DNA of 64,000 nt from Volutella citrinella (GCA_034401135.1 JAWZSP010000007.1:4154001-4218000); one strand, 5' to 3'. Positions 45,178 through 57,540 are shown, counted from the first letter of the stretch. The notes: generated from the sequence alone by a model not told the origin. Numbers and translations are program-made.

Positions 45178-46376
45178 ATGACTGCTACTCCGCTTTCTGT
45201 TGCACTTGTTGAGAAATGTAAGCCTCTCCCGGTGCACGCCATGCGCCGTTTGACCCTTATCTCGCTAACGTTATGGATAAGTGCACCCGGATGCTGTTCA
45301 ATTGGCACAAGAGCTTTTCGTTGCTCCCAAGTATCATTTACTTCCCACAGCTGAGAATTGGCGAGATGTTGCTCACGGAATCGTCATGAGAACAACGTCG
45401 CTTACGCGACAGGTACTCCTGCATTGAAATAACACGACAATGACCTGAGCCGGCTGCTAATCAGGCCGTTGGCCGCTTTGCACAGGACATTGAAGCTGCC
45501 AAAAAGCTTCAGGTTGTGGGCAAGCAGGGGGTGGGCCTTGACAAGGTTGACCTCGTTGCCGCCGAGGTAACGTCAAACATACCTTGGCTGATGGTAAATG
45601 GCTCCTTTTTCTAACACGGGGTCCAGGAGCGTGGTATTCTCATTCGTAACACGCCTGGTATCAATACCACTGCCGTTGCCGAACTGGTAATGGCTCACAT
45701 CTTCGCCGTGGCCCGGCAGCTAGTCGACATTGGTGTGCGCCAGCACCAGGGCGACGTGTTCCAGCGTCACGAATGTTCCGGCCTGCAAATATCGGACAAG
45801 ACTGTTGGTATTGTGGGCATGGGGGCCATCGGAAAGGCCGTGGGCCGAATGCTACATCATGGATTCGGTTGCAAGGTGTTTGCGCATGATCCGTTTTTGC
45901 CAACTGATGCTTGGTCTGATTTGCCTCACACGAGGGTGCAGACGGTTAAAGAAATGCTTCCAGTGGTTGACATCTTGACCCTTCATGTTCCACTGACAGA
46001 ATCTACCCGCAACTTGATTGGCATGCCGGAGCTCAAGGCCTTGAAGAAGACTTGCATCCTCATCAATCATTCCCGTGGTGAGTACATGAGAATTTGACAC
46101 TCGCTATTCTACCAGACAGCAGCCAAAGCTAACTTTGTAGGTGGCGTGGTGAATGAGGATGACCTTGTGGCTGCTCTGAGACAAGAAGAGCTCTGGGGTG
46201 CAGGTATTGATGCCTTGGTCTACGATCCGCCAACATCAAAGGAATATGGAGTGCTGTGGTCGTTGCCCAATGTGGTGACGACACCACACATCGGCGCCAG
46301 CACCCCGCAGACACAGTCAGAGACCGCCTGTGCAGCGGTGAGAAATGTTTGGGACTTCTTTGAGGGCAAGAAATAG
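45178..46376 (+). CDS. D-isomer-specific 2-hydroxyacid dehydrogenase (phosphoglycerate-dehydrogenase-like), 5 exons
   Basis: Exons 45178-45217, 45282-45412, 45465-45566, 45627-46077 and 46141-46376 give 319 residues. The catalytic domain part KQGVGLDKVDL is followed by NTPGINTTAVAELVMAHI. The NAD-binding motif is VGIVGMGAIGKAVGRML with an acidic residue (AHDP) after the second strand. Catalytic arginine is in NHSRGGVVNE and catalytic histidine in TTPHIGAST. In the usual V-F-E-x-E-P segment this protein reads DALVYDPP, so the acid of the charge relay appears as Asp instead of Glu. It would interconvert a D-2-hydroxyacid and a 2-oxoacid. Beside it lie a broken Dal5-like transporter and a broken HpcH/HpaI aldolase, so it may be the survivor of a sugar-acid breakdown module. 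Confidence 0.87.
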
Positions 46377-46471
46377 GTAGCTCGTCACGCGAAACGAAGG
46401 AGTAGATCAATGGTAGTGCAGACCAAGAAAAGCCATTGTCGTCAGGAAAACAAACCCAACTCGCTGTGAGC

Positions 46472-47933
46472 TCACACGTAAAAGGGACGATGTCGAGTAA
46501 ACCAGTGCGTCACGTTGCTCAGACTGTTTGCAATGGCAACCGAAGCCGCTCTCTTGGTGCGCGGCCGGGGAACCACAGTCGTCTCCCACGAGAGTTGCAG
46601 ATTGAGAGCGATAAAGGGACCGCTGCACAAGATGAAGAGACTAAAGTAGCTGGCCCCTGCTGCAACGTAGAAATCATGATGACGGTACCGGCAAGTGCGA
46701 CCAGAATGGAGACGGTCATATGCCAGAAGTACTCCAAGACCCTACTGCTGGACCATGAGACCACGCAACAAGAGATGAAGGTGACGATGGGGCCTGTAGC
46801 AGATACGTCGCCGTCTTGCCAAAGCCAAAGGTGAGCATGATCTGGAAGTGGGTTTGTATGAGAAGACACGTACGCTGGAATAGAGGGGAGGGCTGTGGAA
46901 CTCACAGAGGGAAAAAAGTCTTTGAATGACTGTGCCATGATGACGAAGAAGTGAAGAGTGGCAAACAGCCAAGTGAAGGGATCCTTGGCCGCCATAATAA
47001 CGCCGGACCAACGGCCTCCCTCTTCATCTTCGGTAAGGCCGCCGTTGGAGACCTGCATGCGGTACTGGGCCATTGCAGACTCTTCGGCGGTAAGGTAGTA
47101 GGTTCCAGTGTTGTGAGGCCACTTTGGAATGAACCAGAATGCGGCAACTGCAATGAGAATGCTAGCAATGCCCTCAATCAAGATGAACCACTGGACGGAG
47201 TCGGTCAGTAAAAGGGACGCAAACAGAAATTTTCAGCATGACAATCAACCGACGTACCTGCCACGCTGAGATGGACCCGATGCCGTTCATGTTGGTTAGG
47301 ATGGCAGCGGAAAGGAGGCAGGAGATGACATTGGAGATGATGTTTCCGGCGTGCCAAATGGCCATGCGCAGAGGGCTCTCGTTCTTGGTGTACCCCGAGG
47401 ATGTCATCAGGGACACGGCGGGCGTGAATGGCCCCTTGAAGAAACCGACCAAGAAGCGGCAGAAGATGAAGCTCCAAAGACTGCTGAGAGCCGTCATTGA
47501 GATGGTCACGGCTGACCAGCAGAGCATGCAGACTGGGAGCAGGATTCTCGGATTGCCTCGTGCGAGGATGACGTTGCCGGGCAGCTGTGATATCATGTGC
47601 CCGACGTAGAACAAGCTGATGCCGGCCGACCACTGCGTATCGGTCATATGGAGGTCTTCCTGCATGTCTGCGAGTCGCGCGTTGCTGAAGTTGATTCGAT
47701 CGAGGAAACTACAGATTCAGCCTGCGTTAGCAAAGGGAAAGCTGGCGTGTGAGGACGAGACGCCAGGGATAGCTCACCACATAACTAGCATAATGGTTAC
47801 GCATGGGAGGAATTTCTAGTCGAGTTTTCTGAGAAGCATCTGCGGCAGCCGTCGAGATCTCCTCGATGAACTGCGCGTTGATCTTGGAGGATTCAATGGA
47901 CCTTTCGGCCTCCTCGCTCTGATGGGTGGACAT
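46472..47933 (-). pseudogene. Dal5-like MFS transporter pseudogene with several frame breaks
   Basis: The middle is well preserved: FLDRINFSNARLADM, FYVGHMISQLPGNVILAR, GFFKGPFTPAVSLMTSSGYTKNESPLRMAIW and, after a good 47.2-kb intron, WFILIEGIASILIAVAAFWFIP. Breaks are: (1) near 47820-47840 the N-terminal frame does not match the first helix frame, which has a TAG between LLRKLD and KFLPCVTIML; (2) near 46790 a deletion shifts frame between GKTATYLLQAP and IVTFISCCVVSW; (3) near 46660 a further shift lies before GASYFSLFILCSGPF; (4) the frame stops at 46472 right after HWFT, losing the last helices. I see no introns that fix these, so the gene looks dead. Confidence 0.82.
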
Positions 47934-48462
47934 TTTGAGAAGCCGGCGGTGGACAGACGCAAGAGGAACAAGATGGAGTTTTGTGATGGTGAGCTGGGGG
48001 GCAGGCAAAGAGGAGTGTGACTGTGAGCGAATACTAGAAAGTCTCCAAGGGCTTTGATGAAACCTTTATACTTGACAGGCTGGAGCCTTGGGGGTCTTCG
48101 AGGCCAAGACTACACGCCGCCACCGGAGAAATCCCGACGCCGCCACGCCACCCAAATTTGTCTCACCATTGATGACAGATCGGGGACAGCCCGAGGTTGT
48201 CCAAATCAATGAATGACCTCAAGTGGATTCGTCGGGCAAGGCGTCGTATCGGGGGTTGGGCCGTGTTGCCAGTCCGCTGAAACTTCAAGTGCGAGTATTG
48301 GTAGAGATATCCGATACTGGAATATTTCGGGCTCCATCTTCCACGGCGCCGGTATAAGATAACGATTGCTGCTGCATCGTCTACCGGTCCATCAAGGCAT
48401 CCCATCCACCCATAGCTCAGTGTCTCGATACCACCTCGTCTTCTTCTTTTCCCATTCTAAAA
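47934..48462. promoter_or_regulatory. Divergent promoter of the two decayed genes
   Basis: The core promoters are still recognisable: TATAAAGG on the minus strand at 48063-48070 (transporter side) and TATAAG on the plus strand at 48353-48358 (aldolase side). This divergent design fits a former co-regulated pair. Confidence 0.45.
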
Positions 48463-48621
48463 ATGTCATCAACGACAATGGTCTCGAACTCATGGCGAGA
48501 CCGGATCCTCCGAGGCGAGATCTGCTCGGTCATGGCCTGCAAGTTCTTTGCTGGCAACGAGGTGGCAATGATGGTCAAAATGGCCGGAATCGATGGCATG
48601 TTTATCGACATGGAGCACTGA
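48463..48621 (+). pseudogene. N-terminal fragment of an HpcH/HpaI-type aldolase
   Basis: An ATG-started frame of 52 codons encodes the start of a HpcH/HpaI family class II aldolase: RDRILRGEICSVMACKF, GNEVAMMVKMAG and DGMFIDMEH, the family's first strand with the metal-site region. It ends in TGA directly after FIDMEH, where about 200 more residues are expected. Nothing downstream resembles the rest of the barrel. It is a truncated gene relic. Family members split 2-oxo-3-deoxy sugar acids into pyruvate or similar and an aldehyde. Confidence 0.75.
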
Positions 48622-49116
48622 AAGGCACAAGAATGGCGTGTCCCACCCGGCCACTAGCTGGTGGCAATCAAGTAACGTAGCCTTTCAGACAGAGGGAGGC
48701 CCAAATTTGAGAGGGGTCCAAGATCATAACGACGGATAATCTAACGAAGGATGAATTAATAAAGCCCTCGTCACCACAACGGAGACAACAAGTAGTGGGG
48801 CATTTTTGACTATAGGAGACAGCCTCCGCTTAGTTTCTGCCGTTGCTGCCGGACCTTCCCGGCTTGGCGATAAGCACGTGAAAGTCTGAGTCCTCCCACA
48901 TGATCCCCCCGGCCTCCTTCTTTCTTAGTACCACCTCCACCACAACCACCCTACAACAAAGCGGATTGGGGCTGGAGCTGGATAGGCCTAGACTTCGGTT
49001 TGGTGCTAGATCTATTTGTTAAGGCTATGTTGGATGCACCACCATTAGATGGCCATGCGACTCAAGATACGTGCACATCTCTCACCTCTCACTGGGCTCA
49101 TAGCAGCTACAGGCAG
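48622..49116. other. Intergenic, no gene seen
   Basis: About 495 bp after the aldolase fragment. No trace of its missing barrel and no other coding sequence was found. Confidence 0.35.
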
Positions 49117-50789
49117 TTATCCTTCAACAGAAAACCTCCTAACAATATTCACCAACTTCCCTCTCATCCTTCTTGTGTCGAAAACTTGTCCATGATCTAA
49201 ATCTTGAAACCATAGCACATCCAGCCCATCACCCCTCCATATTCCATCTTCCCAGTGACTAGTTTCTAAAATCCAATCATCTGCGCCTGTCAAATACGCC
49301 CCAATTGCTTTCGTGTTGACTACTATGTCGCTGCCAGCTAGCACAACAGTCACGCGATGGCCCTGGATGTCTTCCTTCCACAAGATATTGTCAGCCCAGA
49401 AGAAGCGGCGGAATAACGTATGCGAGACGCCCATGTCCTTGGAGCCGAAGTAGGAGAGCAGGTGTTCATTTGCCTGGGTTGGCTTCCGACAGATCTAAGT
49501 GTTAAAGAGGTTAGTTGGGATTGTTAATAAGGATGTAGGGAAGACTTACAAAGTTGTATGCTACATCAGGGAGATGTAGCAGGAAAGACACCGGATCAAC
49601 AAACACAATCGGTCCAATCTTCTGCGCAATCTGTGGTGTGTGAAGGAGATGCGCAGCAACCACGCTTCCATACCTTCATATGGCAAAAGTTAGTACAGGA
49701 CAATAAGCAGACTTAAATCAAGAGTAAGCAAGAGGAGCACCCACGAGTGTGATACGAGTACAATCCTACTCCACCCATGTGCCTTTAATATACGACCAAT
49801 CTCTTCGCACATCTCATCTTTCAACAGTGCCTCAGCTGTAATCCTGGAGCTTATAGGCATGATCTCTATGGCAACGATCCCCACTTGTCCGTCCGATGGA
49901 TCCTTGGCATCCGCGGCACTAAGATCGCCCAAGAAATTGATATATGGGTAGAGTCCAATGCCGATGCCGTGGATGAACAGGATGGGGAGTTTCGTTGTCG
50001 ACGTGTGCGGCCGGTACCAGTACGCGATGGTTTTCGCGGGGGAGCGATACGCGGATAAGAGAGTGAGAGGGCGCAAAGGAAAAATCGCGAGAAACGACGT
50101 GCGGTAGAAGTCGAAGGAGTGATAGTGCATATAGGCGGACGCGATTGTATCAACGACAAACACACACTATAGCATGAAGTTAGGAACCTGGCTTTGCTAC
50201 CGAGGGATAAGCCGATGCGTATCTTGCTCTGGAAACTCACTAGATACCATGTCAAACTGCGGTGTAACATCTCGACCTTGTCAAGCGTCAATCTAAGACA
50301 CTGAGCGTTGCCGTGACCGGGTTCCAGCTTCCTCCTTAGCAGCTTCTCCATCTCTCCAGCGTACTCCTCCAGCTCCTTGTCGTGTGCCGGATCAGGATCT
50401 CCAGTGTTTAAGAAGGCCCATCGGAAGAAGTCCTTGACGTTTTCCCGCTTGATCTCGGCAGGTGGCGCATTTCGGAACCATTTCTGCAAGTACTGGTCCG
50501 GATCTGGGATGTTTCTGTGGCAGCGCCGAAACAGCTTCCGGCGATCTTCACGAGACGCAGTTGTGGGATGAGTCGCGACCCTCTGGAGGTAGGCGTTGCG
50601 CGGGAGATAGACAGCACAGTAGAATACCGTCTCGAGAATGAGCCATACTTCGAGTAGGCGAGGGATACGGATCGGAAGGCCGACCAGCGAGCTGACCAGC
50701 AAATAGAATATGCTCATGGGTGCAACCAGGTGCAGGAAGAATATGGACATCCGTATGAAGGCGTACTTCCAGACAGATGATGGTGCCAT
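49117..50789 (-). CDS. Membrane-anchored alpha/beta-hydrolase, 4 exons
   Basis: Exons 50789-50241, 50166-49745, 49673-49550 and 49494-49117 give 490 residues. The N-terminus has two hydrophobic helices (FFLHLVAPMSIFYLLVSSLVG and LLEVWLILETVFYCAVYL). The C-terminal half is an alpha/beta-hydrolase: ILFIHGIGIGLYPY (oxyanion region), the nucleophile elbow VSHSYGS rebuilt across an intron, VLAGSDIVVN with the acid residue, and a C-terminal QDLDHGQVF with the catalytic histidine. The elbow has Ser instead of the usual first Gly, as in many fungal members of this family as far as I know. It is probably a lipase or esterase acting at a membrane; substrate unknown. Confidence 0.82.
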
Positions 50790-51721
50790 GGTGAAGCGCA
50801 GATAGTACCATCAGTCGAGGAGCTTATCCTCAGCTATTTGTGGTGTTGCTTGGAAGAAGATTTTACATGAGCCATGCCATGTCTCGAGTGTATTTCTGTT
50901 GAATGGGCGAACCTAATTGTTGGGAACTGTTGATGGCCGACTTACCCCGCGTCGCGCCGAAAAATGCGGGTTCCATTCAGACCTGACATGTGAATAGAGA
51001 ATACCAGCAGTGACGACCGTCAGATGAAAGTTTAACCAATATACGTATATCAATTACTGTTGGGCCGATAGTGTGTTGGTGGGGTGTGGTACCATAGTTA
51101 CTGTCGGGCCCAATCAGTGGGCAGGCCCACAATTGGGCGGAGGATGCGCATCCCTCTAGGAGAACGGGTGAATGTAGACCCCGCAGCTGGAATAACACGA
51201 ATGAGCCTCGTTCTTAATAAGAGCATATTGTGTAAATGACTAGCTTATATAATGACGCATGACCCCTGCAAGAAGTCGAAGTTGACGCCGCCTAGCCACA
51301 ATAAAGCCCTGCCGCCACTCACCGTCACTGTCACCGTTACATGCCCGAGCCTCAACCCAGCTAGCTGACCCTGGCACTAATCTGATTCTTTAAATAACCT
51401 TTCCGCAAAGCTGCGAATATAGGCCCAGAGCTGTGGGCGTGCCGCCTCAAACTGATGGTTCGCCTACGCTTCTTCAAAATCCCAAGGCGGTTGGTAGTAT
51501 CACACAGACGGCTGCGCCGCACAGGCGTCGGGATTGTACTCAAGGGGCTAGTATTGAGATTTATAGCTCCAACCCGGACTCTAATCACCTGTCCTCTAGC
51601 TATTATACAACCCTATTAAAAATCAACCCCTGACCCTACTCGACCAGTTGACCTACACCTTTATAATCACAACCCCGGCCGCTGCACAGCCGTCGGGATT
51701 GACCATAAGCTTGCTAACTTT
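50790..51721. repeat. Intergenic region with short repeat relics
   Basis: 932 bp without a gene. An 18-mer of the form GCACAG[G/C]CGTCGGGATTG occurs at 51519-51536 and again at 51684-51701. The sequence between is patchy and could be the remains of a mobile element. No open frame of a transposase or polymerase is present. Confidence 0.35.
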
Positions 51722-53548
51722 CTAACCTGAACTAGTCTCCTTCATTTCCACCTCAGGGTTGCCTTTGTGTGACAGCCGGTCTGAATCCCCGCCAAGGATC
51801 TCTACGTCCCGGCTTGTGGGAGAATTAGCCTTGAGCTCCCGTGCGACCACGACCGGGTTCCTCCCATCGGTGAAGATGGCGTCGATATCCTCAAGCTGCA
51901 GGTTGCTGGTCTCAGCTGCCTCTAGTTAGCATGTCTCTTGCAGTGCCTCCATGTTTCTTCGACTCACGATATAAGAAGTACAGGATCGGCACAAAGGCCA
52001 GGTTGGTCACCATGAAGATCAGATACGCTTTCCACTGCAGGCGGCGAATGATGACGGGCGTGACCATGACGACGGTGAAGTTCCAGAGCCAGTTGCTGCT
52101 GATGCCCAGTGCCGTACCCCTCGTTCGGGCCTCCAATGGAAGCACTTCCGGCACATACACCCACGGCACACAGTGGACACTGGGGGATCCATTAGAGCAG
52201 GCCTCTCGGCGGGTGAGGGTTTGTAAAGAACTTACGACATGCCAAAGACAAACATGTAGATGAAAAAGAAGGCAACCGAGGCCGACGCAAACTTGGAACC
52301 CCGATCAGAGCCATCAACCTGGGAGAGGAGAGCCGAAACCATCAGCATGGACAGGCCTAAGCCAATGCAACCACACATCATGGTTGTTCGGCGACCCATG
52401 CGGTCCAGAGCAAAGGATGGGAAAATGGTACCAAACATGAGCATCATGTTGACGCAGCCACCGACGATCTGGCTTGTCTGGACGCTCATGCCGACATTCT
52501 CCTCCAGGACGGATGGAATGTAGTAGACAACCAAGTTGATGCCGCTGACCTGGTTCATACACTGGATCATCCATGCCAGGAAGACTCGGTAGCGGGTGCG
52601 GAGGTGGTCTTTTTTGAACAGCGACAACATGCTCTTGCCATTGCCTGACTCTGCCTCAATGGCCTTGGCGATGGCCGAGCTCTCCTTCACGATATAATCG
52701 TCGGTCGGGTTCAGGTCGTAGATATCGCAAAGGACCTGGACAGCTTCGTCGGGGCGACCATGGTTGTAGAGCCAGCGAGGAGACTCGGGAATGCCGAAGA
52801 CGAGGATGACGACAACGACACCGAAGAGAGCCTGGAAAGCAACGGGCAGGCGCCAAGCAATGGCTCCGCCGACGAAGCTCATGCCAAAGTTGAACCAGTA
52901 AGCGAAGACGATACCAACCTAGGGCATTGCAATTAGACGACAAGTTTCTGTGTCTCGGCAATGGTTACTTACACCAACGAATAGCACTTCGGCGCTGACC
53001 AGTCGGCCTCGGGAGGTGGGAGGGCAGATTTCGGCTTGGTACCTAATGTTGATGTCAACGAGAGCCGGAGGCAAATATTTCCATTTCCAGACACGCTTAC
53101 ATTGGCACTGTCGATGTCTTAATGCCTGTACCCATTCCGGTGATGATGCGGCCGACAATCAAGTGCGCCACGTGGAAGGACGTTGCCTGTAGGGCGGTTC
53201 CGGAAATGATGAAAGCCATCGCAAGCCAAATGGTACGCCGACGGCCAAGGGCCTCGCCAGTAGCAAAGTTGACTGATTACGTATCAGAACCAGCCCGGAT
53301 TTCAAGTGTTATTTCCATGAATGTGATGGAGACTTACGGAAACAGCCCAAAATACACCCGAGGTTGTAGGAGGACACAATGATTCCGGTCTCGCTGTCCG
53401 CCGGGTGATTGAACTGCCTGAGCCAATCCTTGTTTTGCAGAATTGGCCCAAACACGCCCTGTTCATATCCAAAGAGGACAAATGCTAGAAGACAGGTGGT
53501 GGTGACTCCGAGCTGCAGGCTCTTGCCGCGGCCCAAGAAGGACTTCAT
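51722..53548 (-). CDS. MFS sugar transporter, 6 exons
   Basis: Exons 53548-53338, 53272-53101, 53042-52973, 52918-52236, 52179-51968 and 51921-51722 give 515 residues. Sugar-porter signatures are present: FGYEQGVFGP in TM1, GEALGRRRTIW in loop 2-3, TVPMYQAEICPPTSRGRLV after TM4 (the PETSPAHIRG-type motif), GIPESPRWLY at the end of TM6, QVSGINLVVYYIP in TM7, DRMGRRTTM in loop 8-9 and VYVPEVLPLEARTRGTALG. These are complete, so the protein should be an active hexose or related transporter in the plasma membrane. Its long cytosolic C-terminus is polar (ETSNLQLEDIDAIF and after). Confidence 0.93.
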
Positions 53549-54585
53549 GGTGCGTAGATGGGGATTCTCGGAGGGTACGGGTGCGTGAAGGGCGATGAAA
53601 CGAATCCAGTGTGGATTATGTCAATGATGGATGGATGGTGGAAGCATTAAAGCCATCGCGAGCATGCGTATATATGTGTTTTTTGGTGTTCGTGCGCCTC
53701 GTTGGATTAAAATTTGCAAGTTCAAAGTTCACGGACATTTGCACCTCTGTCCACTCTGGTTGTCTCCCTGTTGGAGGGGGGGGGCTGGAGACGTGTTGCG
53801 GGGAGCGGGGCCCCAGAATGTCTCCCAGATGGCCCGGGGCCGCCCCATCGTGCCTAAGCGCCACCATGGTCCCTGCTAAACCGCGATGCTAGTCCCTGCC
53901 CCGTTAGTTCCCCTCCACTAGGCTTCAAGCGCTTATGTTTGCACAAAGGAGGAAAGACAAACTCTCGCAATTTATTTCCAAGCAAGTCAGTCACATCAGT
54001 TCAATGATGCAAACGGGCAATATACTGGGTCCGGGATTCAGGCCTAGAACATGACTGCGATTCGGATGGGGGCTTTGCCAATTCGCGGCTCCCCTGGATC
54101 AGCCGCAATTTCAATGCCATGAACGCTTGGGGTAATCTGAACCACCCGCCGTTCAAAATTTTTACATGGTCGCCAAGTCTTTCCCTAATAGTCGCATGAT
54201 GATGGACAGCTGACATCAAGAATAGCGCGGTGAGGAAAATAAGCTCATGACAGCTGCTTGGCGTTGTAAAGACGCGGTCGGTTAGGCTCGGGTTTACAGC
54301 TACCCTATGTCCCGTAGTCTATGGACTTGGGAAACTGGGGAGCAGTTGATCTCTCCTTCATGCTTAACAATCGACTGACTTGCTCGTCATTGTTAATATC
54401 TTTGAAAGTGTGTTCCTGGAGTTAGTGTAACCGTCGCCACTAGGTGCTTAATATTTCGATGTTCAGCAATTGTTGCACCAACAGATGGGATTGTGTTTCT
54501 AAGTAAGGGAGCTCGAAGCACCAACCATCCTCGTGGGATTACAGCGGGGGGATTACGCACTAGGCGTTTTATGATTCAATTGCAG
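53549..54585. other. Intergenic, 1 kb, no gene seen
   Basis: Includes the upstream region of the sugar transporter. A run of nine G lies near 53776-53784. No convincing coding segment was found on either strand. Confidence 0.4.
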
Positions 54586-56868
54586 CTACAACTCCCATCC
54601 CCAATGTACCCTGAGGTCCCGTGCTCGTCCAGATGTTTTCCACCCCGTGCGCTGCTCAATTAATGCCAGGTGTTTCAAAATGGCAATCTTCTGTGTGGCA
54701 AAATCCTCGTCTGAGGAAGTTATTGAACTGAGATCATCGTCAGTCATCGCTACCGACTGGCTTGGAGGCGTATTGAAGCTGTGGCCTTGGGCCGATAAGT
54801 TGTCCGATGTGGAACCTGTTGGCTTGCAGAACATCTTCCCTGCTATGTACAGGGGTTGGAGATGATTGACCCAGTTTGCACTGAAGATGTGAGCATCCCC
54901 TGAACCAAGAGTTTACGCAGGGCTGGGATCACCACTTACTGTGATGGGTTGCTGATGGAAATACCAACCAGTTCTCTGGCATGCCAAATGGGATTGAGCT
55001 ACCATCTGGTCAGCAAGGGCTTGTGCGAGTTGATTTCGTCATCTCTTACCACCGGCAAGTCCGATATGCAACAATCATTATTTATCAGGCCTGTTTGTAA
55101 AAGCAGCATCGAACCCGAATGGTAAAACGTGTTGCCACAAACTGCTTTGTTAGTCTAGGCCCTCAGTCATCCTAGAATGGATAGCTCTCTTACTGGAAGA
55201 AGCGTGCGTGAAAACTATGGTGGGGAATGGATTCCGTCCCATGGACTCGGATCGGAGCAGGTGTTGCACACGAGGAGGCCGTAGCCTCCTCCATTCTTGC
55301 AGCTGGAGCCATTCGTCCACAACCGATGCCTGGAACTGGGAATCCCTTTCCCCAGAGAGGGACTTGGGCGCGTTCAAGAGGTTGATGATCTTTGCAAAAG
55401 CTAGTATCGCCAAATTGCAGTAATCATCAATACTATCCTTCTGTGCAGCATGCTCTAGAGAGTCGTCATCGACCCATGAGTCGGTTGGGATGAGGGTTGT
55501 TTGCCCAATCGAGAAGGCGGCCCAAACATCTGTCAGGATCAGACTGGGCACCTCTCTGCAAGCGGTTCGACTTACCAATGCGGGCAAAGCTCCAGAAACA
55601 GATCTTGATATTCTTGTCGCTGCTTCCGTTCCATCCATGAGTCCGTAGCAGTCCTGCACAGCCCTGTGTGCCAAGAGGTAAGCGTGGTGCGTCTTGGCAG
55701 CATCGCATCAGCTCGACTGTTGACTTACCCGAAGGTGCCGTCTCCACTCCTCCACGGTCGAGGCCATCATTTCGTAAACGCACAGTAGCGTGCATGTAGC
55801 CAATATACCTGCATCCGCCTCGTCTGGATCTTGCTGTAGGAGTAGTCGAATGACATGTTGGTACAACTCTAGCGTGATGGGGCTTTGTTTGCGCTCCATG
55901 TGGTCTCGCTGACGTGAAGCGAGGGCCAAGGCTGCGGCAACATACGGCGAGGAACTCATCATTTCGTGGGCTGCAGTCCTCGAAAAGGTCATTTCCGAAT
56001 CCGTCGTCTCGCACCATGTTGCTGCCTCCCGGAGGTAGGCTGTGAGTAGCTGTACCTTGCAATGGTGCGATATCGGTAGCTCGGGTTCGGGCTCTGGTGT
56101 TACATGTCTTGATATGGCCTGTCCGAGGGAGAACGGGGCGGAATAGTATCCACGGGAGAAGTCGGGAAGTGAAGGCACAAACTCGAGGTCGAGGTTCACT
56201 GGCATGTGGGCGGGCTCAGTATGGGACCCGCTGTTGGCTTCAGGGAGCGGATTGACAGCATCTGTGTGGAGCGAGCCATTTAGTGCGCCCTCGGTGGTTG
56301 GGTCAGACGGCTCTTGATGGCTTTGGAGGGCCTCGTTGCTGTTGGGCGATGTTTCAGCCTGGCCAAAGTCTAGGGAGTTGAACTCGAAGCCGGGGCCACC
56401 TGAAGCGCCATCATCTGCGTCTTCTTCTTCTTCTTCCTCTACTATACCATCGCGAGCCGCCGAGACTTCAGGGCTACTATCCGGTTTGTGGTGTTCGGTT
56501 GACAACCTCTCCTTCTCGACGTTGGACAGGGCATCGATATCCTCCTTGGACAGCTGGAGGGTTCGGGAAGGGTGGAAGGAGATCTTCAGACCCCACCGGC
56601 AAGCAGTCTTTCGCGACTGGCACTCACGGCAGGTTGGGTGTTTTCCATCGCCTGTGTGATCCCAGTCAGCGATGCTTATTTTGTGTATATGCGCAAATGC
56701 CCCTGGAGCGCTTACACTTCTTCTTGCGCGTCCTGCAAGGAAGGCTGCGAATTGTCAGCCGCAAAGATATCCCAAAGCGGAGCCGTCATGGACATACCAG
56801 CCAGCACGTGTCCGGCTGTGAACGGATTTGGCCTTCTTGGTCGCATGGGGACTCCTGTATTCGCTCAT
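54586..56868 (-). CDS. Zn2Cys6 transcription factor, 8 exons
   Basis: Exons 56868-56798, 56744-56716 (29 nt), 56651-55729, 55663-55576, 55529-55194, 55141-55050, 54998-54940 and 54880-54586 give 630 residues. The zinc cluster is split by two introns and reads CLPCRTRKKKC then DGKHPTCREC and QSRKTAC: a perfect C-x2-C-x6-C-x6-C-x2-C-x6-C, with the first cysteine codon itself divided by intron 1. A polyacidic tract (IVEEEEEEDADDG) follows. The C-terminal region resembles Fungal_trans_2, with LLCVYEMMASTVEEWRRHLRG then FWSFARIDVWAAFSIGQTT. It lies upstream of the sugar transporter on the same strand, so it may control it; that is inference. Confidence 0.88.
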
Positions 56869-57540
56869 TGTGACCTCGTTACCCCAGGATGGCCGGGGTT
56901 TGGATGGGGAGGGTTGAGCTGTCAAAAAGCAGCGGCTACGGTGGCACTTTTTAGGTCACACGCGACGGCCACGGGTGGATTCAGACGCCACCGAATGGAA
57001 AGCCTGCTAGATCGGGCGAGTCGGCCATCTTCTTTAGGCTTTGCCCGATTCGGGGGTCTGCAAGCGCGGGAACGCCATCCCCACAGACCTACCCCAACAT
57101 CGCCAATCATCTGAGGGGTTGCACTTTGACAAAGAGCGGAGGAAAGGCTCGGGCAGTTGGCTTCGGGATTCAAGTAGCAGCTGACAACGAGTGGCTAGCC
57201 ACGGATGCCGGCTGTCATGACGGAAAGCCACCCTCAAGCATGACAGCAAGACATCGGGATGTGGAAAGTAGAAGCGCAGGCGGTTAAAATGGTTACCCAT
57301 GACTGTCAATATTGAAGCAAAGCCCCGCCCTTTTCCCCCCCACGGGTACTCCGAGCGGGTCTGGAATATCTGCCGAATACACCAATCAAGTCTGGAGGGA
57401 GGAAGGTCTGGTCGCATGTTAAATATCATTGCTTAACTTGTGCAGATGGCATGATTGCCTTGACAATTGCTGTCGCATCCCTCGCCGAGTGCTCTTCTTG
57501 ACACCTTTTCAACTCAGCCATCTCATCACTTTGTATCACT
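56869..57540. promoter_or_regulatory. Divergent promoter, regulator and Baeyer-Villiger monooxygenase
   Basis: The 672 bp between divergent start codons show no coding signal. The region is fairly GC-rich on the regulator side. Confidence 0.35.
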
